Shown: positions 15,107 to 25,300, counted from the stretch's first letter. The stretch: DNA of 37,017 bases from Paenibacillus herberti (GCF_002233675.1 NZ_NMUQ01000003.1:1-37017), one strand, 5' to 3'. Notes: generated by a model not told the origin, from the sequence alone. Translations and numbers: made by a program.

Positions 15107-15718
15107 ATGTCTCGTCGCAGTATGAGGATAACAAAATTACAAGAAAATTATATTAAGAAAGGAAGAGGACAGGGGGCAGGGTCAGAGTATACGCCATTTA
15201 TTCAGGCGCATGATAATAAAATTGCTTCAGAGGGATGGCTAGCTCGGCATAAAGGCTGGAAGACAGGACGCATTCATCACACCTTATCGGAGCATGAGAG
15301 GAAGTATCTATACTACTGTGAGTGGCTTGATGGAATTACAGATATTCGTGAACAGTGGCCCCTTTTACCAATTGAGAAGACTATTGAAATAGCGAAACAA
15401 CTCGGTATTAAGCATGCAAACATAGATGGGACTCCTGTGATCATGACGACTGATTTTAGGCTCACATGTAAAACGAAGGCTGGACCTCGAGACATCATTA
15501 GAACAATCAAACCATGTGAAAAACTGTATGGTCGTACTTTGGAGCTTTTTGAAATTGAAAGAATCTATTTTGCAGAGCAGGGCATTGACTGGTGTATTAT
15601 AACTGAAAACAAAATACCGGTTACTCTTGTAAAGAACATTGAATGGTTGTCGGAAGCAAAATACCTTGAAACAAGACCTAGTGTGAATGATGGTTACTAC
15701 TTAGGTAGTCTGAAATAG
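15107..15718 (+). CDS. tnsA: Tn7-like transposition endonuclease TnsA, C-terminally truncated by IS66
   Basis: TnsA cuts the 5' ends of a Tn7-like element during cut-and-paste transposition, together with TnsB. The nuclease domain is complete in sequence: LSEHERKYLYYCEW with a catalytic Glu (E64), DIREQWPLLP, MTTDF with D116, and RTIKP with K135, which line up with E63, D114 and K132 of Tn7 TnsA. About 195 native codons remain (to 15692); the last seven residues (YYLGSLK) are read from the IS66 terminal repeat. TnsA proteins are usually about 270 residues, so the C-terminal domain that contacts TnsC is lost. ATG 15107 has AAGGGGAGAG upstream. No tnsB, tnsC or tnsD follows, so the element cannot move by itself. 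Confidence 0.9.
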   Translation: MSRRSMRITKLQENYIKKGRGQGAGSEYTPFIQAHDNKIASEGWLARHKGWKTGRIHHTLSEHERKYLYYCEWLDGITDIREQWPLLPIEKTIEIAKQLGIKHANIDGTPVIMTTDFRLTCKTKAGPRDIIRTIKPCEKLYGRTLELFEIERIYFAEQGIDWCIITENKIPVTLVKNIEWLSEAKYLETRPSVNDGYYLGSLK

Positions 15719-17264
15719 GAACTGTCCCCTGGTCGCGTCCGTTAGCGATGCCAGCACGGGGATGTTTTGTTTTAGGCATGTGCTAATAAAGCCTCGAAGT
15801 CGAGCAAACCGTTCCGCGCCTGTTACGGTGCGAAAGGCTCCAGAGACCTTCTGTTTTACCTTGACCATGCGCAAATCTCGTTCCGCTTGGTTGTTGTCAA
15901 AGGGAATCCGGGCATCGTGAATAAACCGGAGAACGGTGTCCTTGTAAAGACGGAACCGAATCGCCAGATTTTCCGCTTTGCTTTTCTTTCGCTTGCCTCC
16001 CGTTGCCTTCGGCTGCTTAGCGTCTTTGCTCGTCCACTCGGCAGCGCCTCGCTCGAGAATGGTGTCATACCATTCGCTCACGGCCTGGATCACCTCTGGC
16101 TGCAGGCTTGTTCCCTCCATGCGAGCGGCGCGTGCAAGCTTCCAGCTCTCCTGCAACAGCTCCTTCATCTCCGCTGCCCAGGCGTGACCGTCATAGTCGA
16201 CGATGCCTTGGCCTTGGCATTCCCGCAGCAGGTGCGCATTGCACAGGGCGTGCTCGAAGGCATAGTCTGCCTTGAAGTACGACGCCAGGTAGTCGTGGAC
16301 GACTGTTCCGCTGTAAGCCGGCAAGAAACCAAGCGCCTCCATGCCCTCACGTCCGCGTCCCGAATGCACGTCAAGCAGCGTCCAAGTCTCATCGCTGGCG
16401 ACATGCATCCACTGCGTCCTGCCATCCGCTCGGAAGCCAGTTTCGTCCGCATGGACAACGGGTTGGCCCAGCAACTGCGCACGAATCTGCGCCTCGGGAG
16501 CCTCCAGCTTGTGATGCATGTCTTGTAGCGAAGCGAGCAGAGTCGCTTCGCTCGGCGCATAGCCCGTCAGGTCCGTAAAGAGCCGGCGGATTCGATCCAG
16601 CGGCATCATCTGAAAGGCATGCAGGTACGCCGTCCATGCGGCAAAACCGGTGCCATACTAAACGGGAGCCTCCACGCCTTCGGGGAAGGCGGCTTTCTGC
16701 TTTCGCCCGCAAGCTGGGCAGCATTTGATCTCCGCCCGGTGTTCGGTCACCCAGACTCGCGGTGCAGGCAAATCGAATACTTGACGCTTTTCAAACCGGA
16801 GATTCGGAACGGATGCAAGCGAGTGATGGCAGTCCGAGCAGGAGGAGAGCACGTGGAATGTAATCTCGTCGGGATCCTGGACCGCGTGCAGCGTCGTGCC
16901 TTTATGGCCTTTGGGCGCACCGTTTTTGCCGCCAGGGGTACGAGAGTTCGTCGGTTTGCGCAAGCCGTCGCTGGAGGGCGGCTTGCTGCTGTTGGAGCTG
17001 TTCTGCCCCAGCTGTCGTTCCAACTCGACGACACGTACTTCGAGGTGCTGGATGCGCTTTGCCTGTTGGTCGATGATGCCAAAAAGAGCATGGAAATAGC
17101 CGGCAATCTCCGGATCCCCTTTGCTCATCTTGTCCACCATCTGCACGGTCGGTTTCATGTGTGCCCTCCTCCAATTCCGATTTGGCAAGAATTCGACATG
17201 ATGGGTTGATTTCCTCTATAACGATAAAAGGCCCTCTTCATTGAAGGAGGACCTAAGTAGTAAC
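15693..17264 (-). mobile_element. IS66-family insertion sequence (ISBst12-like, single transposase), inactive
   Basis: The element is 1572 bp, bounded by perfect 14-bp inverted repeats GTTACTACTTAGGT (15693-15706 and, inverted, 17251-17264). It carries only a TnpC-type transposase gene, as in the ISBst12 subgroup. The flanking 8-mers differ (gaatgatg on the left, gattaatt on the right), although IS66 normally makes an 8-bp duplication. This suggests a deletion or recombination next to the IS after insertion. Just inside the high-coordinate end, a hairpin (ggccctc..gaggacc) with T residues on the reverse strand may block transcription into the element. Confidence 0.9.
15701..17158 (-). pseudogene. 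IS66 transposase TnpC, interrupted by an in-frame TAG
   Basis: The frame is readable over about 485 codons. The N-terminal part begins MKPTVQMVDKM (start 17158 with GGAGGAGGGC upstream) and has the coiled coil, the QNSSNSSKPPSSDG motif and a zinc-binding segment (CSDCHHSL, CCPACGRK). The C-terminal part has the DDE catalytic region (HADETGFR) and the typical end FISTCLKQNIPVLASL. A TAG at 16660-16658 replaces what is usually CAG (Gln) in APVQYG. Reading through it restores the family sequence with no frameshift, so this is a single nonsense mutation. The upstream M at 17188 lacks a ribosome site. Confidence 0.9.
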
Positions 17265-17266
17265 GA

Positions 17267-17515
17267 TTAATTCGCTGGAAAGGAATAATTTACCTGCTAT
17301 ATAGGGTTTATATTTATGAATTTAGAACGTATATTCGCTGACATTATAATGCCCTTACTCCGTGGTATAATGGTTATGAAGGTATTTTACACGATTTTGT
17401 CGAATTGTAAGAAGTAAGGGAATCATTATTAAGGGATGAACTCCTGTTGTTGAGTATGTATGATTGGGAAGTCCGACTTAAGAACTATAAATTTTTGATA
17501 AGGGCGATTGCTTAA
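17267..17515 (+). pseudogene. Decayed ORF remnant coupled to brxA
   Basis: One frame runs from the IS66 edge to brxA with two stops (TGA 17339-17341, TAA 17408-17410). The pieces look protein-like: HYNALTPWYNGYEGILHDF and, after the second stop, LRDELLLLSMYDWEVRLKNY. The final TAA (17513-17515) overlaps the brxA ATG as TAATG, a common translational coupling, so a gene once stood just before brxA in the operon. I do not recognise the family with confidence. There is a faint likeness to the helical middle part of PglZ (NG-Y-x2-L-H pattern), which is speculative. The 5' part is missing, removed at the IS66 boundary. Confidence 0.45.
17363..17371 (+). promoter_or_regulatory. Candidate extended -10 promoter for the BREX operon
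   Basis: TGGTATAAT (TGn plus perfect TATAAT) lies 144 bp before brxA. No good -35 at 17 bp; an extended -10 can work without one. A second TATAAT occurs at 17345-17350. Nothing better is seen between the IS66 edge and brxA. Confidence 0.45.
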
Positions 17516-18108
17516 TGAAACAATACGCAGCGGGATTTACTGGTGCAGGACTATTCCGCCAGGAAATAAGAGAAGTCTTACGTTTACAGGGCGAAGGGCT
17601 CTCGCACAAAGAATTATTGGAGTATTTAATCGTACATAATTCATTTCATTTGCAAAGTGAATCAGGAATTAAAGAACGATTACAAAAAGTGAATCAGCGA
17701 ATAAAAACGTTTGACCAAGTTTTAAGTAGTAATTACCTAAACGGTACCCGTTATGATGAGAATGCGTTGATTTTATATAGTTATCTTGTAACGTATCGAT
17801 TTCCATATGAGTTTTTTATAGAGTGTGTTTTGTATAATTACCAAGATGACAAAAATGTAATTAGAGTATCTGATTTGGATTATTTTTTTGAGCGTAAAGA
17901 ATCTGAATCTGATGAAGTGAAATATTGGACTCCCCAGACTAAAAAGAGGATGCGGCAGTCTATAACTATGTTTTTCAGAGAATGCGGGCTTTTTGCTGAA
18001 AACGGCAATGGGGAATATCAATTGAACCCACTTCACATCAATTCAGAATTGAGACAGTATGCCGAGGGGAAATACCCATTGCTGTATAAGATGACCATAT
18101 TAAGGTAG
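17515..18108 (+). CDS. brxA: BREX protein BrxA (DUF1819)
   Basis: Protein of 197 residues matching the BrxA/DUF1819 pattern: an N-terminal stretch FTGAGLFRQEIREVLRL, the NSFHLQSESGIKERL segment (family pattern N-x-x-x-x-x-S-x-S-x-x-R), DLDYFFERK, and WTPQTKKRMRQSITMFFRECGL near the end. BrxA is a small helical DNA-binding protein in BREX phage defence; its exact role is not settled. ATG 17515 overlaps the stop of the decayed ORF before it. The brxB start follows after 4 bp. It is the first intact gene of a six-gene operon. Confidence 0.85.
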   Translation: MKQYAAGFTGAGLFRQEIREVLRLQGEGLSHKELLEYLIVHNSFHLQSESGIKERLQKVNQRIKTFDQVLSSNYLNGTRYDENALILYSYLVTYRFPYEFFIECVLYNYQDDKNVIRVSDLDYFFERKESESDEVKYWTPQTKKRMRQSITMFFRECGLFAENGNGEYQLNPLHINSELRQYAEGKYPLLYKMTILR

Positions 18109-18112
18109 GTGA

Positions 18113-18664
18113 TTGGCTTTGGCTACAACCTATGAGCGGCTTTGTAAAATGGAAACTCGTATACATGAAGTAGGCTTCACGACCCCTCGTGGAATCGGGA
18201 GTGAAATTCCACACTTTGTATTCGATTATCCTGCAGAAGATGAACTTGAGGTGCGCTCCTTTGTGAGGCGACTTGTGGATCAAACAAGCCTAAACATTTG
18301 TAATGTGAATTTATTCGAGCTTTTTCTCCATTTATTTGAAGATGAAATTGACGATCTAATGGAATTAGGGGATGAAGAAGGCTATGAAGGCTTAGTCGAG
18401 GCGACAGAAACGGTTCTTGATCATCAACAAACTTTGGTCAATGCTTTTCTTGATCAAGTTAACGATGCAGAACTTGTATTAATTACAGGGGTAGGCTCTG
18501 CATTTCCATTTATTCGTTCTAGCCAGTTATTGAAATTGTTAGCAAGTATTGCATATCGAAGACCAATCGTACTATTTTACCCTGGGTATTTTACTGGTTT
18601 GCAGCTTCGGTTATTTAATAGAATTATGAATGAAGACCAATACCAACTGTCGCGGATTTCTTAG
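18113..18664 (+). CDS. brxB: BREX protein BrxB (DUF1788)
   Basis: Protein of 183 residues with the DUF1788 hallmarks: LVLITGVGSAFPFIRSSQLL, then PIVLFYPGYFTGLQLRLFNR and the final EDQYQLSRI. BrxB is essential in several BREX systems, but its activity is unknown; it is predicted to act in a complex with BrxC and PglZ. There is no ATG at the start: TTG 18113 (AAGG seven bases upstream) and TTG 18119 are both possible, and both use ribosome sites overlapping the brxA stop codon, so translation is coupled to brxA. Confidence 0.88.
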   Translation: MALATTYERLCKMETRIHEVGFTTPRGIGSEIPHFVFDYPAEDELEVRSFVRRLVDQTSLNICNVNLFELFLHLFEDEIDDLMELGDEEGYEGLVEATETVLDHQQTLVNAFLDQVNDAELVLITGVGSAFPFIRSSQLLKLLASIAYRRPIVLFYPGYFTGLQLRLFNRIMNEDQYQLSRIS

Positions 18665-18691
18665 TTTTTGTGAGAGGGGATAACACTACCA

Positions 18692-21600
18692 ATGAAGATC
18701 GTTCAAATATTTAAGAAGGATATTTATCGTAATATTAATGGGGTTGTCCAGGCAGGTCAAGTTGATCTGGATACTGTAAAAAATGAACTCGAAGAATACG
18801 TAATGACGGATGAAGGTACATATTATCTTAAATCATTTTATAAAAATTACCTTGCTGTTTACAACCAGCCGAGTACGAACGTTGGCGTATGGATTTCGGG
18901 TTTCTTTGGTTCAGGTAAATCACACTTCCTAAAAATATTATCTTACTTATTAGACAATAAAGACGTAGCTGGGCAGCGTCCTGTTGATTTTTTTACAGAA
19001 AAAACATCTGACAACGAGTTGTTGGAAATAATGCAATCCGCCGCGGCGAAACCAAGCGATGCCATTCTTTTTAATATTGATTCCAAATCGTCTGCTAATT
19101 CCACAGATAAAGAGCGTATTGTTGAAGTTTTCTTGCGGGTATTCAATGGTCATCTTGGATATTCGGACACTCTTTGGGTTGCAGAGATTGAGAGACAGAT
19201 TGATAGTGAAGGAAAGTATGTGGACTTCAAAAGGGAAATAGAGAAGTTATCAGGTTCTCCGTGGGAAGAAATACGTGTCAAATTTCGATTAAAGCAAAAG
19301 GTAATTGTTCAATCACTCGTTAACATTGGTATTGATGAAGAGAGTGCGAGAAAACTACTGGATACCGGTAAAGAGTCATTTGAAATGACATCTGAAAAAC
19401 TATCGCTGCTGATTGCAGAGTACTGCCAAGCACGTGGATCAGACTACCGGCTCATCTTTCTTGTGGATGAGGTAGGTCAATACATTGGAACCGACTCAGC
19501 ATTAATGCTAAATTTGCAAACCGTTGTTGAGGATGTTGGTAATCGTTGTAGAGGTCAAGCGTGGGTATTTGTAACTTCCCAAGAAAAAATAGAGTCTGTC
19601 ACCACTCTTCACAGCACAACGGATTTTTCGAAAATTCAGGGTAGATTTGCAACACGAATTAATCTATCAAGCTCCAATACAGATGAAGTAATTAAGCGAC
19701 GCATTCTAGATAAAACGGATGTTGCATCGGATAGCCTTGCGGTCCGTTACGATCAAGAAGAACAAATGATTCGCAATCGCCTTTCATTTGAACCGAATTC
19801 AACACAACTTCGGCATGCTTTCCGTACTTCGCAGGAATTTGTTGAGCTGTTTCCATTCATTCCATATCAAGTGGAATTGCTGAAAGAAGTATTTAACAAA
19901 ATACGTACACAAGGTGAGGGAGGGGCGCATCTGGCTCATGGCGAACGCTCCTTGCTGAAGGCATTCCAAGAAGCTTGTCAGTTGAATGCAGATGAAGATA
20001 TAACAAATCTTGTTACAATGGCTGAATTCTATCCGTCGATTCAAAATTTTTTGGAGTCCTCTATTACAAGTACGATAACAAAAGCTGAAGATCGTGCACG
20101 TAACCATGAGGGGCTAGAGAGCTTCGATGTCGATGTATTAAAAGTTCTATATATGATTAAGGGAATCGATGTAATAAAGGCAACGGCGACAAATGTGGCT
20201 ACCTTACTAATGCCTACTATTAATACGGAACGTGCTCCACTTGAATATCGAGTAAAAGAGTCACTTGCTCGGTTACAAACTGCAACATTAATAGAGCAGA
20301 ATGCTGATCAGACTTATTCATTCCTATCCGATGAAGAGCAGGAAATTAATCGGGAAATACGTAATGAATCGATCAATGAGACATTAGTCAAGGAGTATTT
20401 AGGGAAGCTGTTTTTTGAAAGAATGTATGCAAAACCGAAATATGATTATAACAAAAATACATCTTTCAATTTTAATAAACGGTATAACAATTATAATCAC
20501 AGTTCAATGACAAATCCTTTAACAATGCAAGTATATAGTGTTGAAATGAGCGAGATGGAAGCCGCGCTTGAGGCGAATACGGGTAAAATGGTTCTTTGTC
20601 TTGATGCAGAGTTGATTGCTGAAGCAGAAAGTGCCGTTCGTTTCGTACAACAAGTGCAGACTTACGTTAGACGTAAAAGAGGCAATAACTCAACACAAAA
20701 TCAAATTAAAATATACGATGCAAAACTCGCGCAAATTACAGATTTTGAGAAAAATGCAGAACGGCTGTTGGAACGAGCATGTGAACAAGCAAGATTCTTT
20801 ATTCAAGGCCAAGGACGCATATTTAGTGGATCGTTTGAAAATAAAGCTAATAGTGCGCTTGAAATGCTGGTTCGCAGCACGTATAACAAACTGGGTTATG
20901 TAAGCGAACCTCTTGCACTTAAGGATGAGCGTAACGAATGGAAACGTTTGGCCCAAGATGGATTATTGCTAACAACAGATGGAGTGCAAAATCAACATGC
21001 TTTCGACGAGGTGAAGATGCGAATGGAAGAAGCCTTCCGTTTGCATGAAAATGTACCTTTAAAGTCTATGATTGAAAAGTATAGCGCGGCTCCATTCGGA
21101 TGGAATGATCGTGATATTATTGGTCTTCTTTTTGCTTTGTTCAGTGAAGGAAAAGTGAAGTTTACTTTTGCTGGTGAAACTTTTATACCTGAGCATCCAC
21201 AGTTTTTTGAAAGGTTTACCAAGCTGCAAGAACGTGACCGCATTCTTATCATTCCAGTTGGTGAAGTCGATCCACAGGTTCGTAGTAATTGTTTAGCCAT
21301 TTTCAGAGATTTGTTCGGCCGTCATCAAATTGGTGAAAGCTACGAAGAAATGGCTGCAGCGATTAATGAAACGTTAAAATCAGCGTATCAGGAACCATTG
21401 GAATATATTAAAGATCGAAGAAAACAATCAACCGATTATCCATATCCAGGTGACAATGAGATTAGCCGAATTACGACTGGTGTATTCCGTATTACTCAAA
21501 TTTTAGATGCAGAAGATAAAGTGAACCAGTTTACGCGCGCAGAAGATGATTTAGATGAATGGCTCGACGAGTTAGGAAAGTTAAATTCATTCTATAAAAA

Positions 21601-22318
21601 GAAGCCGATTGAGTTCTTTGACGGCGCGGCTGCTCTGTTGCGTAAATACGACCGAGACTTTGCTCTAATGAGTAATGAAGAAATCCTTGGATACCGGAGA
21701 AAAATCAATGATATATTGTCGAATCCGAAGCCGTATTCTCTTATACCGCAATTGCCTGAGCTTCAAGAGCAATTATCACAAAACATTGAACAATATGTAA
21801 GGCTTAAACGGGATGAGATTCTTAAACAGGTTGAGATATTAGAAACTCAAAATAATAGTTTGTTAGATTTTTATCGTAATAATGAAATTATAGCAAGCAT
21901 AATATCAATGAAAATTGTTGAGCATCAGAGATTAAAGAATCGAATTTCAAACGAAAGCTCACTGCTTTCAATGCGTGCCCTCCAACAAGAAATCACTGAT
22001 TTTTCAAGACAAATGAATGAAGAAGCACGGAGAGTAGAAGCTGAACAGAAAGCCAAAGAGAAAGAGAAAGAGAAAGAGAAAGAGAAAGAGAAAGAGAAAG
22101 AGAAAGAGAAAGAGAAATATACTGGGGGGGATCAAACACAGCCTTCCGTTTTGAGGGAGAAAAAGAGCAAATACATTTCTGAGAAGGAACTGTACCGTCT
22201 CTTTTTTCAAAAGAAGCCTAATATTGAAACTCTGGATGAATTAGATGAAGCGCTTCGTAGCCTGCGTGAAACGTTAATGAGACAGCTTCAAGATAATACA
22301 TTGTCAATGACAGAATAG
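18692..22318 (+). CDS. brxC: BREX ATPase BrxC
   Basis: Large P-loop ATPase of 1208 residues. Walker A is GFFGSGKS (residues 70-77) and Walker B is LVDEVGQY (D259, E260), followed by a sensor-like stretch WVFVTSQEKIE. Length and layout fit BrxC/PglY (DUF499-like), the AAA-type ATPase of BREX that is needed for both methylation and defence. Unusual is the C-terminal part: after a predicted coiled coil comes a pure Lys-Glu repeat at about residues 1122-1141, coded by ten AAAGAG hexamers, then a G7 run (22124-22130). The Lys-Glu stretch is probably a rigid charged helix linking the C-terminal domain. ATG 18692 has GAGAGGGG upstream. Only one brxC copy is present. Confidence 0.93.
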   Translation: MKIVQIFKKDIYRNINGVVQAGQVDLDTVKNELEEYVMTDEGTYYLKSFYKNYLAVYNQPSTNVGVWISGFFGSGKSHFLKILSYLLDNKDVAGQRPVDFFTEKTSDNELLEIMQSAAAKPSDAILFNIDSKSSANSTDKERIVEVFLRVFNGHLGYSDTLWVAEIERQIDSEGKYVDFKREIEKLSGSPWEEIRVKFRLKQKVIVQSLVNIGIDEESARKLLDTGKESFEMTSEKLSLLIAEYCQARGSDYRLIFLVDEVGQYIGTDSALMLNLQTVVEDVGNRCRGQAWVFVTSQEKIESVTTLHSTTDFSKIQGRFATRINLSSSNTDEVIKRRILDKTDVASDSLAVRYDQEEQMIRNRLSFEPNSTQLRHAFRTSQEFVELFPFIPYQVELLKEVFNKIRTQGEGGAHLAHGERSLLKAFQEACQLNADEDITNLVTMAEFYPSIQNFLESSITSTITKAEDRARNHEGLESFDVDVLKVLYMIKGIDVIKATATNVATLLMPTINTERAPLEYRVKESLARLQTATLIEQNADQTYSFLSDEEQEINREIRNESINETLVKEYLGKLFFERMYAKPKYDYNKNTSFNFNKRYNNYNHSSMTNPLTMQVYSVEMSEMEAALEANTGKMVLCLDAELIAEAESAVRFVQQVQTYVRRKRGNNSTQNQIKIYDAKLAQITDFEKNAERLLERACEQARFFIQGQGRIFSGSFENKANSALEMLVRSTYNKLGYVSEPLALKDERNEWKRLAQDGLLLTTDGVQNQHAFDEVKMRMEEAFRLHENVPLKSMIEKYSAAPFGWNDRDIIGLLFALFSEGKVKFTFAGETFIPEHPQFFERFTKLQERDRILIIPVGEVDPQVRSNCLAIFRDLFGRHQIGESYEEMAAAINETLKSAYQEPLEYIKDRRKQSTDYPYPGDNEISRITTGVFRITQILDAEDKVNQFTRAEDDLDEWLDELGKLNSFYKKKPIEFFDGAAALLRKYDRDFALMSNEEILGYRRKINDILSNPKPYSLIPQLPELQEQLSQNIEQYVRLKRDEILKQVEILETQNNSLLDFYRNNEIIASIISMKIVEHQRLKNRISNESSLLSMRALQQEITDFSRQMNEEARRVEAEQKAKEKEKEKEKEKEKEKEKEKEKYTGGDQTQPSVLREKKSKYISEKELYRLFFQKKPNIETLDELDEALRSLRETLMRQLQDNTLSMTE
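22055..22114 (+). repeat. Hexanucleotide microsatellite (AAAGAG)10 in brxC
   Basis: Ten perfect AAAGAG units in frame, each coding Lys-Glu. Changes in unit number keep the frame and alter the length of the charged linker. A G7 run at 22124-22130, ten bases after the array, would shift the frame if its length changed. Confidence 0.97.
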
Positions 22319-22333
22319 AGCGAGGTATATTTC

Positions 22334-25300
22334 ATGAATAAATCTGAATTGAAGTCATTTGCTACCTATGCACGGAGAGAGCTGCTCGAGAAAGTAGCTT
22401 TACGTGCTAAAGTGTTTGGGATGGAAAAGGGGAGTAATATTTCATTAGTTTTAAATGGGGAGAAACTAATTGTAAATGGTTTACAATATCCAACTACAAT
22501 GAAAAATGCATTTGAATCGTTAAAACGTCAATATGAGTTAAAGGGCTATGAGCAGGTTATGGAAGAGGTGGCATACACTTGGTTTAACCGAATTATTGCT
22601 TTGCGTTACATGGAAATCCACGAGTACTTGCCTGAGAGGGTCAATGTGCTCTCAAGTAGCTCGGGGAAGATTGAACCGGATATTTTATTGCAATATCACT
22701 CAATGGAATTGGAAGTAGATAAGGTGTTAATTCGAGATCTTATGGATCGAGGAGATCAAGAAGAGGCTTTTCGAAAACTGTTTATTGCGCAATGTAACGC
22801 ATTACAACCCATATTGTCGTTTTTATTTGAGAAAATAGATGATTTTACTGAATTATTACTTCCTGATTATTTGCTGGATAGTGAGTCACTCATAAATAAA
22901 CTTGTAAACAATAAAGCTTTAACTTCAAGTTTTTCGGAAGTAGAAGTGGTTGGGTGGTTGTATCAATATTACAATACAGAGCCAAAAGCAAATGTCGATT
23001 ACAAAGTTAAGAACGGCGACAAAGTTGATAAATATGAAATTCCAGCTAAAACACAATTGTTTACTCCACGTTGGATAGTTCGTTATATGGTTGAAAATTC
23101 ACTTGGTTCTACATGGTTAAATTCATATCCCAATTCAATGTTGAAAAGTCAAATGGATTACTACGTTGAATCAGATATTCAAATTGAAGAGGTACAGAAC
23201 CATTTAGATGCAATCAACGGAAATAATCTAGCACCTGAAAAAATCAAGTTAATCGATCCAGCATGTGGTTCTGGGCATATTCTTGTATATGCTTTCGACT
23301 TACTATATGCAATGTATGAAGAACGTGGCTATGAGTCGAATGAAATACCTTTTCTAATACTTGAACAAAATTTATATGGGGTCGACATTGATGATCGTGC
23401 TGCTCAATTATCTGCTTTTGCATTACTAATGAAAGCCCGTGAGAAGTCACGACGCATTTTCCGAAATCCACCCAAAACTAATGTGATTTCTATCCAAGAA
23501 TCCAACGGATTGCCCGTAGACGATTTGGTTCGCTTAATATCTCAAAATGAAACAGATTCCAAAGAAATACTCAGACTTTTAGAAGATTTTAAAAATGCTA
23601 AAAATTTTGGGAGTATATTAATTCCTGATAAAATAGACATAGAAAAATACTTACAACGTATAAAATCATTATATAACGAAGAAATTCAAAGCTTATTTGA
23701 TGTTGAAGCAATAAATCATCTTCCTAAATTAGAATACTTATTACGGCAAGCTCAATTACTCAATGATAAGTATGACGTTGTTATTACAAATCCTCCTTAT
23801 TTGGGAGCAGGGGCAATGAATGCTCAATTGACAGACTATACAAAGAGAGTATTTCCTGATTCTAAGTCTGATTTATTTGCAGTGTTTATGGAAAGGTGTA
23901 ATATTTTCGTAAAAGATAATGGATATCAATCGCAAATTAATCAGCACTCATGGATGTTTTTAAGTAGCTATGAAATACTTCGGAAAAATATATTGAATAG
24001 CCAGACATTTATCTCCATGCTTCATTTAGGACCACATGCTTTTGAAGAAATTAATGGGGAAGTAGTCCAAAGTACATCATACATCATTAGGAAAGTAGTG
24101 TTTTCTAATTATAAAGCTAAATACTATAGATTGACAGATTATCCAACAACTAAAGAAAAAGAATGTGCATTTATTAATAAAAAGGATGAATATGTGTCAA
24201 GCCAACACGACTTTACGAATATAACTGGTCATCCTATATCGTATTGGGCTTCTAATCAATTAAAAAAGTGTTTTGAATCGAACATTACATTTAGAAATAT
24301 AGCCCCCCCTAAGAAGGGACTAGATACGAATGGAGAGAGCGAGAAATTTTTTAGAAAGTGGTTTGAGGTAGACTTCCAAAAAATATGGATAAATAAGAGT
24401 GACCCAAAAGATAATTATAAATGGTTTGAAATCGATAAGGGTGGGGGAGCAAGGAAATGGTATGGGAATAGATTGGATATTATAAATTATGAGAATAAGG
24501 GCTACGAATTAAAGAATAAGACTAAGAAAGCAAATATTAGAAATGAAAGTTTATACTTTTGTAACAGTCTAACATACGGAGTTATATCTACAAAAAGCTT
24601 TAGTTTTCGAGTAAGCCTATCTAATTCCCTATTTGACCAGGGTGGACCTAACTGTTTCCCAGATCAAGAAAATAGGAATTATATACTAGCATTAGGTAAT
24701 TCTAAAGTAGTTAATTCTATCTTAGAAACAATAGCACCAACTATTAATTTTACAGTAGGTGATGTTGCTAAGATCCCAGTTATATTCCCAACAGATAAAA
24801 ATAGTGTTGAAAAAATAAATCAGTTCGTAGATGATAATATTATTTTATCGAAACAAAACTGGGATTCTAACGAAGTATCTTGGGATTTTGTAAGTCATCC
24901 TTTTATTTTAAACAAAAGTTCAAGTGGATTGCTTTCCGATGCCTTCGACAATTGGAGACAGTTAACAAATAATAGAGTTAATAAATTAATAGCTAATGAA
25001 GAGGCAATAAATGAATTTTTTATTAAATTATATGGGCTTCAGAATGAACTTGGAGCAACAGTAACTAATGATGATATTTCCATCCGCCAAGCGAATAGAC
25101 AAAATGATTCAAAGTCTTTTTTGTCATATTTTGTAGGCTGTCTACTGGGTAGGTTTTCCCATGATTCAGATGGATTCTATTTTTTAAATAGCCATTTGAA
25201 ACGGGGGAATTATCAGAGCAACCCACATGATCATGGTATGATAATGTTTAGTGATAATGCTTACTTTGAGAATGACATAATGGCTCGGTTAAAGGATTTT

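Noticed and set aside
15887-17209. Plus-strand ORFs of 213 and 196 codons across the IS66 element
   Set aside because: They lie opposite the transposase frame, which has clear IS66 motifs and terminal repeats.
22004-22210. Minus-strand ORF with a Phe-Leu repeat
   Set aside because: It is the complement of the AAAGAG repeat in brxC and only looks like a membrane segment.
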